A stretch of DNA of 64,000 bases from Comamonas sp. B21-038 (lineage in GTDB: Bacteria; Pseudomonadota; Gammaproteobacteria; Burkholderiales; Burkholderiaceae_C): the NCBI RefSeq assembly GCF_022387135.1, contig NZ_CP092462.1:4712001-4776000 (forward strand). The letters run 5' to 3'. This document shows, piece by piece, positions 46,427-58,031 of this stretch. Each line of letters opens with the position of its first letter. Positions within the stretch are counted from its first letter, which is position 1. A program made the position numbers and the translations under genes. The notes under the pieces are model-generated. The model was not told the DNA's origin, searched no databases, and was given only the letters and a program-made list of their open reading frames with translations.

Positions 46427-47419
46427 TTACTCTGCCGGCGTGCGAAAGCGGCTGCGGTACTGGCCCGGCGTGGTGCCCAGCTGGCGGCGAAAAGCGCGGT
46501 GCAGCGTATCGGTGGTCTTGAAGCCGCAGGTCCCGGCCACCTGCTCCAGGGAGGCATCGGTGGCCTCCAGCTGCTGGCGGGCCGCCTCCACCCGCGCAGC
46601 TTCCAGGTAGGCCGCCGGTGTCATGCCTAGCTCGGTCTTGAAAATGCGGGCCAGCTGCCGGTCGCTCACATGCATCTGCTCAGCCAGGTCCGCCATCGAC
46701 AGCGGCTGGCCGAGGTTCTGCGCAATGAACTGGCGCAGGTCTTCCATGCGGCGGGTGCTCGACAGCGGCTCGAGCATCACGCTGAACTGGCTTTGGCCGC
46801 CAGTGCGTCTCAGGAACATCACCAGCTGGCGCGCCACGCGCATGGCCAAGGGATTGCCAAAATCCTCGGCCACCAGCGCCAGCGCCAGGTCCAGGCAGGT
46901 GGTCAGGCCGGCGCCGGTCCAGATGCGGCCCTGCTGGATGTAGATGCGGTCGGCATCGACACGGATGCCGGGGTGGTCCTGGGCCAGTTGCGCAGCGGTG
47001 GACCAGTGCGTCGTGGCCTCCTTGCCCTCCAGCAGGCCGGCAGCCGCCAGGATATGGGCGCCCACACAGACCGAGGCCACGCGCCGGGACTGCGCCGACA
47101 GGGTCTGCACCCACCGCACCACGGCCGGATCGGCCAATGCCTGCACGCGGCCCTGGGCGTCGGTCTCGACCGAGCCGGGCACGATCAAGGTATCAATCGC
47201 CTGGTGCTGCAGGCTGTCCAGGCGAATGTCGGGCAGCACGCGCACGCCAGCGGCCGTGGTCACCGGCTCCAGCGACTCTGCCGCCAGCAGCACCTGGTAG
47301 CCGCAGGGCAGCTCCATCTCGCGCTGCAGCAGCGCAAACACCTCGGGCGGACCGGTGATGTCCAGCAGGTCCACCCGGTCAAACAACACGATCACGATCA
47401 GGCGTTCTGGATGCGGCAT
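46427..47419 (-). CDS. GlxA-type transcriptional regulator (DJ-1/PfpI plus AraC)
   Basis: The 330-aa protein fuses an N-terminal DJ-1/PfpI amidotransferase-like domain (about residues 8-190, with FDRVDLLDITGPPEVFALL and the nucleophile-elbow cysteine in VASVCVGAHILAAAG) to a C-terminal AraC pair of helix-turn-helices (about 215-325). The latter contains SDRQLARIFKTELGMTPAAY and FKTTDTLHRAFRRQLGTTPG. Such regulators usually control a nearby amidase or hydrolase gene; here the divergent isochorismatase-fold gene. Start at the ATG at 47419, not the upstream frame opening. Confidence 0.9.
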   Translation of the reverse strand: MPHPERLIVIVLFDRVDLLDITGPPEVFALLQREMELPCGYQVLLAAESLEPVTTAAGVRVLPDIRLDSLQHQAIDTLIVPGSVETDAQGRVQALADPAVVRWVQTLSAQSRRVASVCVGAHILAAAGLLEGKEATTHWSTAAQLAQDHPGIRVDADRIYIQQGRIWTGAGLTTCLDLALALVAEDFGNPLAMRVARQLVMFLRRTGGQSQFSVMLEPLSSTRRMEDLRQFIAQNLGQPLSMADLAEQMHVSDRQLARIFKTELGMTPAAYLEAARVEAARQQLEATDASLEQVAGTCGFKTTDTLHRAFRRQLGTTPGQYRSRFRTPAE

Positions 47420-47467
47420 GCGGTCTCTCGTTCGGGGCGGGTGTCGGTTTTTGCGGCTAAGACGGCA

Positions 47468-47496
47468 TTGTCCGCCGCAGGGGCTGTGCCTAAGAT
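47468..47496 (+). promoter_or_regulatory. promoter of the isochorismatase-fold hydrolase gene
   Basis: TTGTCC (47468-47473) and TAAGAT (47491-47496) are 17 bp apart. The gap to the divergent regulator is short, so the GlxA-type protein probably binds here. Confidence 0.5.
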
Positions 47497-47553
47497 GCAT
47501 CCATGGCGCCACCATTGCGGGTGGCGGTCTCCCAACTCCACAAGGCAACCACC

Positions 47554-48144
47554 ATGCACACCAGCACTTTACGCGAACTCAACCAACTCGATGCCAAGCC
47601 AGCCGTTCTGGCCCAGTCGACCCTGATTCTGGTCGACTACCAGAACACCTACACCCGTGGCGTCATGGAACTCGAGGGCTGGCAAGCCGCACTCGATGCC
47701 GCATCGCGGCTGCTGGCCCAGGCCCGCGCTGCAGGCGCCAAGGTGATCCATGTGATGCACGACGGCGGCGAGGGCTCGCCTTATGACATCCGCGCCGAGA
47801 TCGGCCAGATCCATGCCAGCGTTGCGCCGTTGGCCGGTGAGCCGGTTGTCGTCAAGAAGGCTCCCAACTCCTTCCACAACACCGACCTGGCCCAGCATGT
47901 GGAAGCGGCAGGCAACGAGCAGCTGGTGATCATCGGCTTCATGAGCCATATGTGCGTCACCTTCACCGCCGAAGGTGCCTTCCTGCGCGGCAAGCGCGCC
48001 ACCGTTGTCGCCAATGCCTGCGCCACCCGTCCGCTGCAATCGGCCGCCGGCGCAGTCTCTGCCGCGCAACTGCACCAGGGCGCAATGGCCACCATTGGTG
48101 ACCTGTATGCGGTGGTGGTGGGCAGCAGCGCGGCGCTGGGTTAA
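47554..48144 (+). CDS. isochorismatase-fold cysteine hydrolase
   Basis: The 196-aa enzyme has the cysteine-hydrolase triad of this family: Asp in LILVDYQNTYTRG, Lys in VVVKKAPNSF and Cys in FMSHMCVT. Relatives include nicotinamidase, N-carbamoylsarcosine amidase and isochorismatase; substrate unknown. It starts at the ATG at 47554 after AAGGCAACC; the upstream in-frame ATG at 47503 lies at the expected transcription start. The divergent GlxA-type regulator suggests inducible amide or amine metabolism. Confidence 0.87.
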   Translation: MHTSTLRELNQLDAKPAVLAQSTLILVDYQNTYTRGVMELEGWQAALDAASRLLAQARAAGAKVIHVMHDGGEGSPYDIRAEIGQIHASVAPLAGEPVVVKKAPNSFHNTDLAQHVEAAGNEQLVIIGFMSHMCVTFTAEGAFLRGKRATVVANACATRPLQSAAGAVSAAQLHQGAMATIGDLYAVVVGSSAALG

Positions 48145-48174
48145 GGCTGCGCTCCGGTAGCGTGCTCCAAAGCA

Positions 48175-48210
48175 AAGAGGCTGCCCCTGTGTTGCCAGGG
48201 GCAGCCTCTT
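48175..48210. terminator. bidirectional hairpin between convergent genes
   Basis: AAGAGGCTGCCCCTG (48175-48189) pairs perfectly over 15 bp with CAGGGGCAGCCTCTT (48196-48210), loop of 6 nt. It separates the hydrolase gene from lipA and could end both transcripts. U-runs are short. Confidence 0.65.
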
Positions 48211-48229
48211 GGTGGAGAGCGCTCGGGGT

Positions 48230-49210
48230 TTAGACGCCTGCAGCGTGTGCCTGCTGGTCGGCATGGTAGCTGGAGCGCACCATCGCACCGACGGCGGCGT
48301 GGGTGAAGCCCATCTTGTAGGCCTCTTCTTCAAACATCTTGAAGGTGTCGGGGTGCACATAGCGGCGCACCGGCAAGTGGCTGTTCGACGGGGCCAGGTA
48401 CTGGCCGATGGTCAGCATGTCGATGTTGTGGGCGCGCATGTCGCGCATCACCTGCAGGATCTCCTCGTCCGTCTCGCCCAGGCCCACCATGATGCCGCTC
48501 TTGGTCGGCACCGTGGGGTGCAGTTCCTTGAACTTCTTGAGCAGGTTCAGGCTGAACTGATAGTCGGAGCCGGGGCGCGCCTCCTTGTACAGGCGCGGTG
48601 CGGTCTCCAGGTTGTGGTTCATCACATCGGGCGGCGCAGCCTTCAGGATCTCCAGCGCGCGGTCGTCACGGCCCCGGAAGTCCGGCACCAGGATCTCGAT
48701 CTGGGTCGTGGGCGAGAGCTCGCGGATGTTCTTGATGCACTCGACAAAGTGGCCCGAGCCGCCATCGCGCAGGTCATCGCGGTCCACGCTGGTGATCACC
48801 ACATACTTGAGGCGCAAAGCTGCAATGGTGCGTGCCAGGTTCAGCGGCTCGTTCAGATCCAGCGGGTCGGGGCGGCCATGGCCCACGTCACAGAACGGGC
48901 AGCGGCGCGTGCACTTGTCGCCCATGATCATGAAGGTCGCCGTGCCCTTGCCAAAGCACTCACCGATGTTGGGGCAGCTGGCCTCTTCACAGACGGTGTG
49001 CAGATTGTTCTGGCGCAGGATGTCCTTGATCTCGTAGAAGCGGGTCGTGGGGCTGCCCGCCTTGACGCGGATCCACTCCGGCTTTTTCAGCACCTCGGCT
49101 TGCTGGACCTTCACGGGGATGCGCGCCAGTTTGGCGGCAGCCTTTTGCTTGGCCAGCGGGTTGTAGGTGGCAGCGGACTGTGCTTCGCGCACGACTTCAT
49201 TGGTGCTCAT
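48230..49210 (-). CDS. lipA: lipoyl synthase
   Basis: Radical-SAM enzyme that inserts two sulfurs into protein-bound octanoyl groups. The 326-aa protein has both cluster motifs: the auxiliary 4Fe-4S ligands in [12 protein letters not shown] and the radical-SAM C-x3-C-x2-C in [12 protein letters not shown]. The RSSYHADQQ end with its cluster-ligand serine (VRSSYHA) is also present. I start it at the ATG at 49210 (MSTNEVV); an extension to 49258 is possible. Last gene of ybeD-lipB-lipA. Confidence 0.96.
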   Translation of the reverse strand: MSTNEVVREAQSAATYNPLAKQKAAAKLARIPVKVQQAEVLKKPEWIRVKAGSPTTRFYEIKDILRQNNLHTVCEEASCPNIGECFGKGTATFMIMGDKCTRRCPFCDVGHGRPDPLDLNEPLNLARTIAALRLKYVVITSVDRDDLRDGGSGHFVECIKNIRELSPTTQIEILVPDFRGRDDRALEILKAAPPDVMNHNLETAPRLYKEARPGSDYQFSLNLLKKFKELHPTVPTKSGIMVGLGETDEEILQVMRDMRAHNIDMLTIGQYLAPSNSHLPVRRYVHPDTFKMFEEEAYKMGFTHAAVGAMVRSSYHADQQAHAAGV

Positions 49211-49351
49211 GTTGCTCACTTTAGTTGTTTCACCGCGTTCTGTGCGACAGGCACGCACAAAACCGGAGGGGCCGTAGGCTCAGAGCAAGAACGGCCCGAG
49301 GCTGCTGCGCCGCCCCTTGGTGGGGAACAGGGCGTGCGCTGCGGCACCAGG

Positions 49352-50056
49352 TTATGCAGAACCGGCAGGCGCCAAGCGGGCGGAAAGCTCTTGCGCCAAG
49401 GTCTTGGCGACGTCCTCCCAGTCGGCGTTAACCCCGATTGTAGAAAGATCGACGGTTTGCAGCCCGGCATAACCGCAAGGGTTGATGCGGTGGTAGGGTT
49501 CCAGATCCATCTTTACATTCAGCGCGACGCCGTGGTAGCTGCAGTGCCGGCTGATCTTGATGCCCAGGGCGGCGATCTTGCCCAGGCCTTCAAACACCGG
49601 CTCGGGTGCGGGGCTGCCGGCATCGCGCTGCATCGGGCGCTGGGCCAGCATTGCGTGGGAGAAGGGGTCATCCAGGCGCACGTAGATGCCCGGAGCGCCT
49701 GCTACGCGGTGGCCGGTCACACCCAAGGTGGCCAGGGTGCGGATCACGGCTTCCTCAATGCGGAACACATACTCCTTGACGAAGTAGCCCGCGCGCTGCA
49801 GATCAATCAGAGGGTAAGCGACCACTTGCCCCGGACCGTGGTAGGTGACCTGGCCGCCCCGGTTAGTCTGCACCACTGGAATGTCGCCTGTATGCAACAA
49901 ATGGCTGGGCAGGCCGGCAATGCCCTGCGTGAAAGTGGCCGCATGCTCACACATCCACAGCTCATCGGGCGTCTGCGGCGAACGCTGGGCAGTGAATTGC
50001 TGCATGGCTTGCAGCGTGGGCGCGTAATCGGCCTGGCCAAGAAAGCGGGTGTACAT
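49352..50056 (-). CDS. lipB: octanoyl-[acyl carrier protein]-protein transferase
   Basis: Transfers octanoate from ACP to lipoyl domains, the step before LipA. The 234-aa protein has the family core [20 protein letters not shown] and the catalytic lysine region [14 protein letters not shown]. The catalytic cysteine is in [10 protein letters not shown]. Start at the ATG at 50056 ([11 protein letters not shown]); an upstream TTG at 50086 is less likely. It lies between the DUF493 gene and lipA. Confidence 0.94.
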   Translation of the reverse strand: MYTRFLGQADYAPTLQAMQQFTAQRSPQTPDELWMCEHAATFTQGIAGLPSHLLHTGDIPVVQTNRGGQVTYHGPGQVVAYPLIDLQRAGYFVKEYVFRIEEAVIRTLATLGVTGHRVAGAPGIYVRLDDPFSHAMLAQRPMQRDAGSPAPEPVFEGLGKIAALGIKISRHCSYHGVALNVKMDLEPYHRINPCGYAGLQTVDLSTIGVNADWEDVAKTLAQELSARLAPAGSA

Positions 50057-50114
50057 CGCAAAAAATCGGCCACCAAGGGCCGGCAAGGTTCACAAAGGTG
50101 ACAACAAGGCCCGC

Positions 50115-50426
50115 TTACAGTACGACCTTGACCATGGGGCTGGAGGTGAGCGCCCGGTAGAGGTTGTCCAGCTGTTCGCGGCTGGTGGCCGTCACGGTGA
50201 TCGTGACGCCCAGGTACTTGTCGCCGCTGCTGGGGCGCAGCTCTACCGAGCTGGCGTCGAAGAAGGGGTCGTGTTCCTTGGCGATGGCGGTGACCGCGTG
50301 GACAAAGCCGTCCTGGTTGAGACCCATCACTTTAATCGGGAAGTCTGAGGGGTATTCGATCAGGGAATCTTTGCGGGGATCGGCGCCGGAAGCGACAGGG
50401 TCAACAGGAGGTGTAGTGGTGGTCAT
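50115..50426 (-). CDS. ybeD: DUF493 family protein (YbeD)
   Basis: Small ACT-like fold protein (103 aa), widely found just upstream of lipB. It ends in the conserved TATSREQLDNLYRALTSSP and contains YPSDFPIKVMGLNQDGF. Its function is not established; the constant link to lipB suggests a role in lipoate synthesis. It starts at the ATG at 50426 (MTTTTPPVDP). Confidence 0.88.
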   Translation of the reverse strand: MTTTTPPVDPVASGADPRKDSLIEYPSDFPIKVMGLNQDGFVHAVTAIAKEHDPFFDASSVELRPSSGDKYLGVTITVTATSREQLDNLYRALTSSPMVKVVL

Positions 50427-50447
50427 TTTGCTATTAAAACAGAAGCT

Positions 50448-50463
50448 TGCAAGTGATGTGCCA
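50448..50463 (-). promoter_or_regulatory. sigma54-like element before ybeD-lipB-lipA
   Basis: On the minus strand TGGCAC-ATCAC-TTGCA has GG and GC exactly 10 nt apart and fits the sigma54 consensus TGGCACG-N4-TTGC except at one position. Start would be near 50437, only about 11 nt before the ATG, and no upstream activator site is evident, so it may be chance. Confidence 0.3.
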
Positions 50464-50576
50464 TCAGCTGATAAGCCATCTTCCTGGTGTGGAATTTGTC
50501 GGATGCAACTGACGTGAAAAGAGGCGCAATGGGGGCTGGTGTGCCGCAAAAAAACAGACGCGCAACAAAACGCTTC

Positions 50577-50604
50577 CCGTTTGCAACGGGTTTATCCTTA
50601 TAAT
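50577..50604 (+). promoter_or_regulatory. atp operon promoter with palindrome
   Basis: A consensus -10 TATAAT (50599-50604) stands 42 bp before atpI. No good -35 is present; instead the palindrome CCCGTT-TGC-AACGGG (50577-50591) covers the -35/spacer region, possibly an operator or activator site. Confidence 0.5.
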
Positions 50605-50645
50605 CGCAGGCTTTGGCTAGGTTGTTCTGCCCGGGAGCCAACACT

Positions 50646-51119
50646 ATGACAACAGATGCTCCACAAGAAGAACATGTGGCCGAAGAGCCGGACTTCAAGC
50701 CCCTGACTGCGCAAGAAGCAGCAGAGTGGCGCCAGCGCCATCCGCCGGTATCGGTGGTGCGTGTGGTGAAGTGGCAGCTGGTCGTCGGGGTGGTGCTCAC
50801 GGTGTTGGTGGGTCTGGTGACGCAGCGGGCCGGATGGATGTGGTCGGTGGCATACGGTGCGGCGGCGGTGGTGATTCCTGCTGCCTTTTTTGCACGTGGG
50901 TTGCGGCTGCATCTGGGGGCTGGGCAAGAGAATCTTGCGATGGTCCGGTTCTTTGGTTTGGAGATCGCAAAATTGGTTTTGACCGTGGTGCTGCTGCTGC
51001 TGGCGCCTCTGGTTGTGCCGGGACTCAACTGGTTGGCGCTGGTGTTGGGTCTGGTTGTGGTGATGAAGACGTACTGGTTGGCGCTTTGGCTGCTGACCAG
51101 ATCTGCAAAAATTTTGTAA
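50646..51119 (+). CDS. atpI: ATP synthase subunit I
   Basis: Small membrane protein encoded first in many atp operons, thought to help c-ring assembly. The 157-aa product has a polar N-terminus (MTTDAPQEEHVAEEPDFKPL) and about four membrane segments, with KWQLVVGVVLTVLVGLV and AYGAAAVVIPAAFFARGL. It starts at the ATG at 50646; a GTG/TTG-type start at 50613 has no support. atpB follows 20 bp later. Confidence 0.85.
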   Translation: MTTDAPQEEHVAEEPDFKPLTAQEAAEWRQRHPPVSVVRVVKWQLVVGVVLTVLVGLVTQRAGWMWSVAYGAAAVVIPAAFFARGLRLHLGAGQENLAMVRFFGLEIAKLVLTVVLLLLAPLVVPGLNWLALVLGLVVVMKTYWLALWLLTRSAKIL

Positions 51120-51139
51120 TTGAGAAGAAGAGTTGTCCG

Positions 51140-52003
51140 ATGGCCGCAGAAGCGAATGCACCCACTGCAAGTGAATACATCGTTCACCACTTGCAGCATC
51201 TTCAGAATATCAAGCAAAAGTCGATCATCGATTTCTCGGTGGTCAACCTTGATTCGATCTCAGTGAGCGTGATCCTGGGCCTGCTGGGCATCTTCGTGAT
51301 GTGGCTGGCAGCCCGTTCGGCCACCTCCGGCGTCCCTGGTCGTTTCCAGGCGGCTGTCGAGATGCTGGTCGAGATGGTGGACAACCAGGCCAAGGCCAAT
51401 ATCCACAACGCCCAATCGCGCAAGTTCATTGCCCCGCTGGCCCTGACCGTCTTCGTCTGGATTTTCCTGATGAACGCGATGGACATGCTGCCGGTCGATC
51501 TGCTGCCGGTGCTGTGGCAAGGTGCCACCGGTGACCACCACGCTTATCTGCGTGTCGTGCCCACCGCCGATCTGTCGACCACGCTGGGTCTGTCGACTGC
51601 CGTGCTGGTCCTGTGCCTGTACTACAGCGTCAAGATCAAGGGCCTGGGCGGCTGGGCGCACGAACTGGTGTCCGCTCCCTTTGGTACCAGCAAGAATCCT
51701 GTCTTTGCCGTGATCCTCGGCATTGTCAATCTGCTGATGCAGATTATTGAATACGTTGCCAAGACGGTGTCGCACGGCATGCGACTGTTCGGCAACATGT
51801 ACGCTGGTGAGTTGGTGTTCATGCTGATTGCCCTGATGGGTGGCGCAGCCGCTATGTCGCTCTCTGGTGTGTTGCTCCCCGTGGGGCACATCATTGCAGG
51901 CACGATCTGGGCGATCTTCCACATTCTGGTGATTACTCTGCAAGCCTTCATTTTCATGATGCTGACGCTGATTTACCTCGGCCAGGCACATGAAGCTCAC
52001 TAA
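51140..52003 (+). CDS. atpB: ATP synthase F0 subunit a
   Basis: Stator channel subunit that leads protons to the c-ring. The 287-aa protein has about five or six membrane segments. The key arginine lies in helix 5 (VSHGMRLFGNMYAGELV), and the last helix includes FHILVITLQAFIFMMLTLIY with its conserved glutamine. Start at the ATG at 51140 (MAAEANAPTASEY). Second gene of the atp operon. Confidence 0.96.
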   Translation: MAAEANAPTASEYIVHHLQHLQNIKQKSIIDFSVVNLDSISVSVILGLLGIFVMWLAARSATSGVPGRFQAAVEMLVEMVDNQAKANIHNAQSRKFIAPLALTVFVWIFLMNAMDMLPVDLLPVLWQGATGDHHAYLRVVPTADLSTTLGLSTAVLVLCLYYSVKIKGLGGWAHELVSAPFGTSKNPVFAVILGIVNLLMQIIEYVAKTVSHGMRLFGNMYAGELVFMLIALMGGAAAMSLSGVLLPVGHIIAGTIWAIFHILVITLQAFIFMMLTLIYLGQAHEAH

Positions 52004-52028
52004 CTGTTCCCTTTCCTTTTTCTCTTAA

Positions 52029-52304
<276 letters not shown>

Positions 52305-52339
52305 GCTCCGATCAACGCCGTAGATAGAAAGGTGTTGCC

Positions 52340-52810
52340 GTGAGTATTAACGCGACCCTGTTCGTTCAGGCCATTGTCTTCTTGATTCTGGTGCTCTTCA
52401 CGATGAAATTCGTGTGGCCACCTATTGCCAAGGCGTTGGATGAGCGAGCAAAGAAAATCGCCGATGGTCTTGCTGCTGCCGATAAGGCAAAGTCCGAGTT
52501 GACAGCTGTGAACAAGCGCGTTGAGGAAGAACTTTCCGCAACCCGCAATGAGACAGCGTCGCGTATCGCGGACGCAGACCGTCGTGCCCAAGCAATCGTA
52601 GAAGAGGCCAAGGCCCGTGCTACCGAAGAAGGCAACAAGATCATTGCCGCCGCCCGTGCAGACGCCGAGCAGCAAGTGATCCAGGCGCGCGAATCGCTGC
52701 GCGAGCAAGTTGCAGCTTTGGCTGTCAAGGGTGCTGAGCAGATTCTCCGCAAGGAAGTCAATCCTGCGGTACACAGTGATTTGCTCAATCGCCTGAAGAC
52801 TGAGCTGTAA
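52340..52810 (+). CDS. atpF: ATP synthase F0 subunit b
   Basis: Stator stalk: one N-terminal membrane helix (about residues 5-25, with [20 protein letters not shown]) and a long helical, highly charged coiled-coil arm to residue 156. The length matches E. coli b (156 aa). It starts with GTG at 52340 after AGAAAGG; this start keeps the conserved MSINATL opening. Confidence 0.95.
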   Translation: MSINATLFVQAIVFLILVLFTMKFVWPPIAKALDERAKKIADGLAAADKAKSELTAVNKRVEEELSATRNETASRIADADRRAQAIVEEAKARATEEGNKIIAAARADAEQQVIQARESLREQVAALAVKGAEQILRKEVNPAVHSDLLNRLKTEL

Positions 52811-52822
52811 GGAAGCAACGAA

Positions 52823-53371
52823 ATGGCAGAACTCGCCACCATTGCCCGTCCTTACGCTGAAGCCTTGTTCAAGGCCTGCACCGACAAGGGTGCCGGCTTG
52901 AGCGACGCCCTGTCTTGGACGGACGAACTGGCGGCGATTGCCGCCGATCCGGAAATGCGCCAACTGGCCGACAATCCCAACGTCACCAACGAACAGGTGA
53001 TCGAGGTGATGGCCGGTGTGACGCTGGCACGCGGTTGGGCCTTGTCAGACCTGGCGCGCAACTTCCTGCGCACGGTGGTGGAAAACCGCCGTCTGGATGC
53101 GCTGCCTGAAGTGGCCTCGCAATTTCGCGCGCTGGTGAACCGTAACAACGGTTCGTCCGATGCGCTGGTGTACAGCGCCTTCCCCATGGATGACTCCGCA
53201 TTGAATGCGCTGGGCACCGTGCTGGAAAAACGCTTTGGCCGCCCACTGAATCTGAGCACCACCGTGGACGAGTCGCTGATTGGCGGCGTTCGCGTTGTGG
53301 TGGGTGACGAGGTGCTTGACACCTCGGTCAAGGCCCGTCTGGAACAAATGAAAGCAACCCTCACTGCGTAA
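52823..53371 (+). CDS. atpH: ATP synthase F1 subunit delta
   Basis: Connects the b stalk to the top of F1. The 182-aa protein starts [19 protein letters not shown] and ends in the family's beta region, [20 protein letters not shown]. It follows atpF by 12 bp and precedes atpA by 42 bp. Confidence 0.95.
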   Translation: MAELATIARPYAEALFKACTDKGAGLSDALSWTDELAAIAADPEMRQLADNPNVTNEQVIEVMAGVTLARGWALSDLARNFLRTVVENRRLDALPEVASQFRALVNRNNGSSDALVYSAFPMDDSALNALGTVLEKRFGRPLNLSTTVDESLIGGVRVVVGDEVLDTSVKARLEQMKATLTA

Positions 53372-53413
53372 TGCAGTTCGAGGATTCGGCTAAACCATGA
53401 AAAGGAGTGAGTA

Positions 53414-54973
53414 ATGCAACTCAATCCCGCAGAAATTTCTGAACTGATCAAGAGCCGCATTGAGGGTCTGTCAGGCAATTCCGATATCCGTAACCAAGGT
53501 ACGGTGGTGTCGGTGACCGACGGTATCGTGCGCGTGCACGGCCTGTCCGATGTGATGGCCGGTGAAATGCTGGAATTCCCAGCCACCGCCGACGGTCAAC
53601 CTTCCTTCGGTCTGGCTCTGAACCTGGAGCGTGACTCTGTTGGCGCCGTGATTCTGGGTGAATACACCCACATCTCGGAAGGCGACATCGTCAAGTGCAC
53701 CGGCCGTATTCTGGAAGTGCCCGTGGGCCCAGAACTGGTGGGTCGCGTCGTGAACGCACTGGGCCAGCCTATCGACGGCAAGGGTCCTATCAACGCCAAG
53801 ATGACCGACGTGATCGAAAAGGTTGCGCCTGGTGTTATCGCCCGTCAATCCGTGGACCAGCCGCTGCAGTCGGGTATCAAGTCCATCGACGCGATGGTGC
53901 CCGTGGGCCGTGGCCAGCGCGAGCTGATCATTGGTGACCGCCAGACCGGCAAGACCGCTGTCGCTATCGACGCCATCATCAACCAAAAGGGCCAAGGCGT
54001 TACCTGCGTGTACGTGGCCATTGGTCAGAAGGCTTCGTCGGTCAAGAACGTGGTGCGTGCTCTGGAGCAAGCCGGCGCGATGGAATACACCATCGTCGTG
54101 GCCGCTACCGCGTCCGAATCCGCTGCGATGCAGTACGTGTCGGCCTACTCGGGTTGCACGATGGGTGAGTACTTCCGCGACCGTGGCCAAGACGCCTTGA
54201 TCGTGTATGACGACCTGTCCAAGCAAGCCGTGGCTTACCGCCAAGTGTCGCTGCTGCTGCGCCGTCCACCAGGCCGCGAAGCGTTCCCTGGCGACGTGTT
54301 CTATCTCCACAGCCGCCTGCTCGAGCGCGCAGCCCGCGTGAACGCGGACTACGTGGAAGCCTTCACCAAGGGTGAAGTCAAGGGTAAGACGGGTTCGCTG
54401 ACGGCTCTGCCCATCATCGAAACCCAAGCCGGTGACGTGTCGGCCTTCGTGCCTACCAACGTGATCTCGATCACCGACGGCCAGATCTTCCTGGAAACCA
54501 GCCTGTTCAACGCCGGTATCCGTCCCGCTATCAACGCCGGTATCTCGGTGTCCCGCGTGGGTGGTTCCGCTCAGACCAAGCTGATCAAGGGCCTGTCCGG
54601 CGGTATCCGTACCGACCTGGCACAGTACCGTGAACTGGCTGCTTTCGCACAGTTCGCCTCTGACCTGGACGATGCAACCCGCAAGCAACTGGACCGCGGT
54701 GCCCGTGTGACCGAGCTGCTCAAGCAAGCCCAGTACAGCCCGCTGCCCGTCGCTCTGATGGCCGCTTCGCTGTTTGCCGTGAACAAGGGTTTCATGGACG
54801 ACATCGAAGTCAAGAAGGTTCTGTCCTTTGAATCGGGTCTGCACCAGTTCCTCAAGACCAGCTACGGCGCCTTGGTGGACCGTCTGAACGAGAAGAAGGC
54901 TTTCGACAAGGAAGGCAAGGACGAAGCTGAACTGACTGCAGCCATCACTGCATTCAAGAAGTCCTTCGCTTAA
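53414..54973 (+). CDS. atpA: ATP synthase F1 subunit alpha
   Basis: Non-catalytic nucleotide-binding subunit. The 519-aa protein has Walker A G174-D-R-Q-T-G-K-T and the family's [16 protein letters not shown]. The signature [17 protein letters not shown] and the alpha arginine finger (ISVSRVG) are intact. It starts [18 protein letters not shown] after AAGGAG. Confidence 0.98.
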   Translation: MQLNPAEISELIKSRIEGLSGNSDIRNQGTVVSVTDGIVRVHGLSDVMAGEMLEFPATADGQPSFGLALNLERDSVGAVILGEYTHISEGDIVKCTGRILEVPVGPELVGRVVNALGQPIDGKGPINAKMTDVIEKVAPGVIARQSVDQPLQSGIKSIDAMVPVGRGQRELIIGDRQTGKTAVAIDAIINQKGQGVTCVYVAIGQKASSVKNVVRALEQAGAMEYTIVVAATASESAAMQYVSAYSGCTMGEYFRDRGQDALIVYDDLSKQAVAYRQVSLLLRRPPGREAFPGDVFYLHSRLLERAARVNADYVEAFTKGEVKGKTGSLTALPIIETQAGDVSAFVPTNVISITDGQIFLETSLFNAGIRPAINAGISVSRVGGSAQTKLIKGLSGGIRTDLAQYRELAAFAQFASDLDDATRKQLDRGARVTELLKQAQYSPLPVALMAASLFAVNKGFMDDIEVKKVLSFESGLHQFLKTSYGALVDRLNEKKAFDKEGKDEAELTAAITAFKKSFA

Positions 54974-54991
54974 TCCGGTCGAGGAGTCATC

Positions 54992-57302
<2,311 letters not shown>

Positions 57303-57373
57303 GCTTTGCAGAACGGGCTGCAGCACGCAGCCCTTCTCGCGAACTAGTTTCTTTTTCACTCTGAGGATCCAAG

Positions 57374-57790
57374 ATGAACACCTTCCACGTTGATGTGGTC
57401 AGTGCTGAAGAATCCATCTTCTCCGGCGAAGCCCGCTTTGTGGCTTTGCCTGGTGAAATGGGCGAACTCGGTATCTACGCCCGCCACACGCCGTTGATCA
57501 CCCGCATCAAGCCGGGTTCGGTGCGCATTGAGAAGGCCGACGGCGGCGAAGAGTTCATCTTCGTGGCTGGTGGCATTCTCGAAGTGCAACCCGACTGCGT
57601 GACCGTGCTGTCCGACACCGCTGTGCGCGGCAAGGACCTGGACGAGCAAAAAGCGGTTGAAGCCAAGCAAAAGGCCGAAGAAGCCCTCAAGAACGCCAAG
57701 GGCGAGCTTGACCTGGCCAAGGCCCAATCCGAGCTGTCCGTCATGGCAGCCCAGATTGCCGCCCTGCAAAAATACCGCAAGAAGCGCTGA
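57374..57790 (+). CDS. atpC: ATP synthase F1 subunit epsilon
   Basis: Rotor subunit that couples F1 to the c-ring and inhibits hydrolysis. The 138-aa protein has an N-terminal beta sandwich ([20 protein letters not shown], with [19 protein letters not shown]) and a C-terminal helical hairpin rich in alanine and lysine. Last gene of the atp operon; the terminator follows 27 bp later. Confidence 0.96.
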   Translation: MNTFHVDVVSAEESIFSGEARFVALPGEMGELGIYARHTPLITRIKPGSVRIEKADGGEEFIFVAGGILEVQPDCVTVLSDTAVRGKDLDEQKAVEAKQKAEEALKNAKGELDLAKAQSELSVMAAQIAALQKYRKKR

Positions 57791-57816
57791 TCCGCTGTCT
57801 GCGCAACTGCCACAGA

Positions 57817-57844
57817 AAAAACCACCGCATGCGGTGGTTTTTTT
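57817..57844 (+). terminator. atp operon terminator
   Basis: The palindrome ACCACCGC-AT-GCGGTGGT (57821-57838) is preceded by A residues and followed by a T-run to 57844. A strong rho-independent terminator. Confidence 0.9.
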
Positions 57845-58031
57845 ATGCCGGTGCTGGATGGCTTGCTACGGCGGGCCGGCATCCTGGTACAAGGTGGGCG
57901 ATACGCCGCTGTCCGGCACGCCGCTGTCCGCGGAGGTACCAAAGCGCGCGCAGCATCACTTCACGGCTATCGTCAGCCGCGCCTGGGCGCCACGGCTGAA
58001 CGGCCACCGCAATTTTCAGCGACACAAGACA

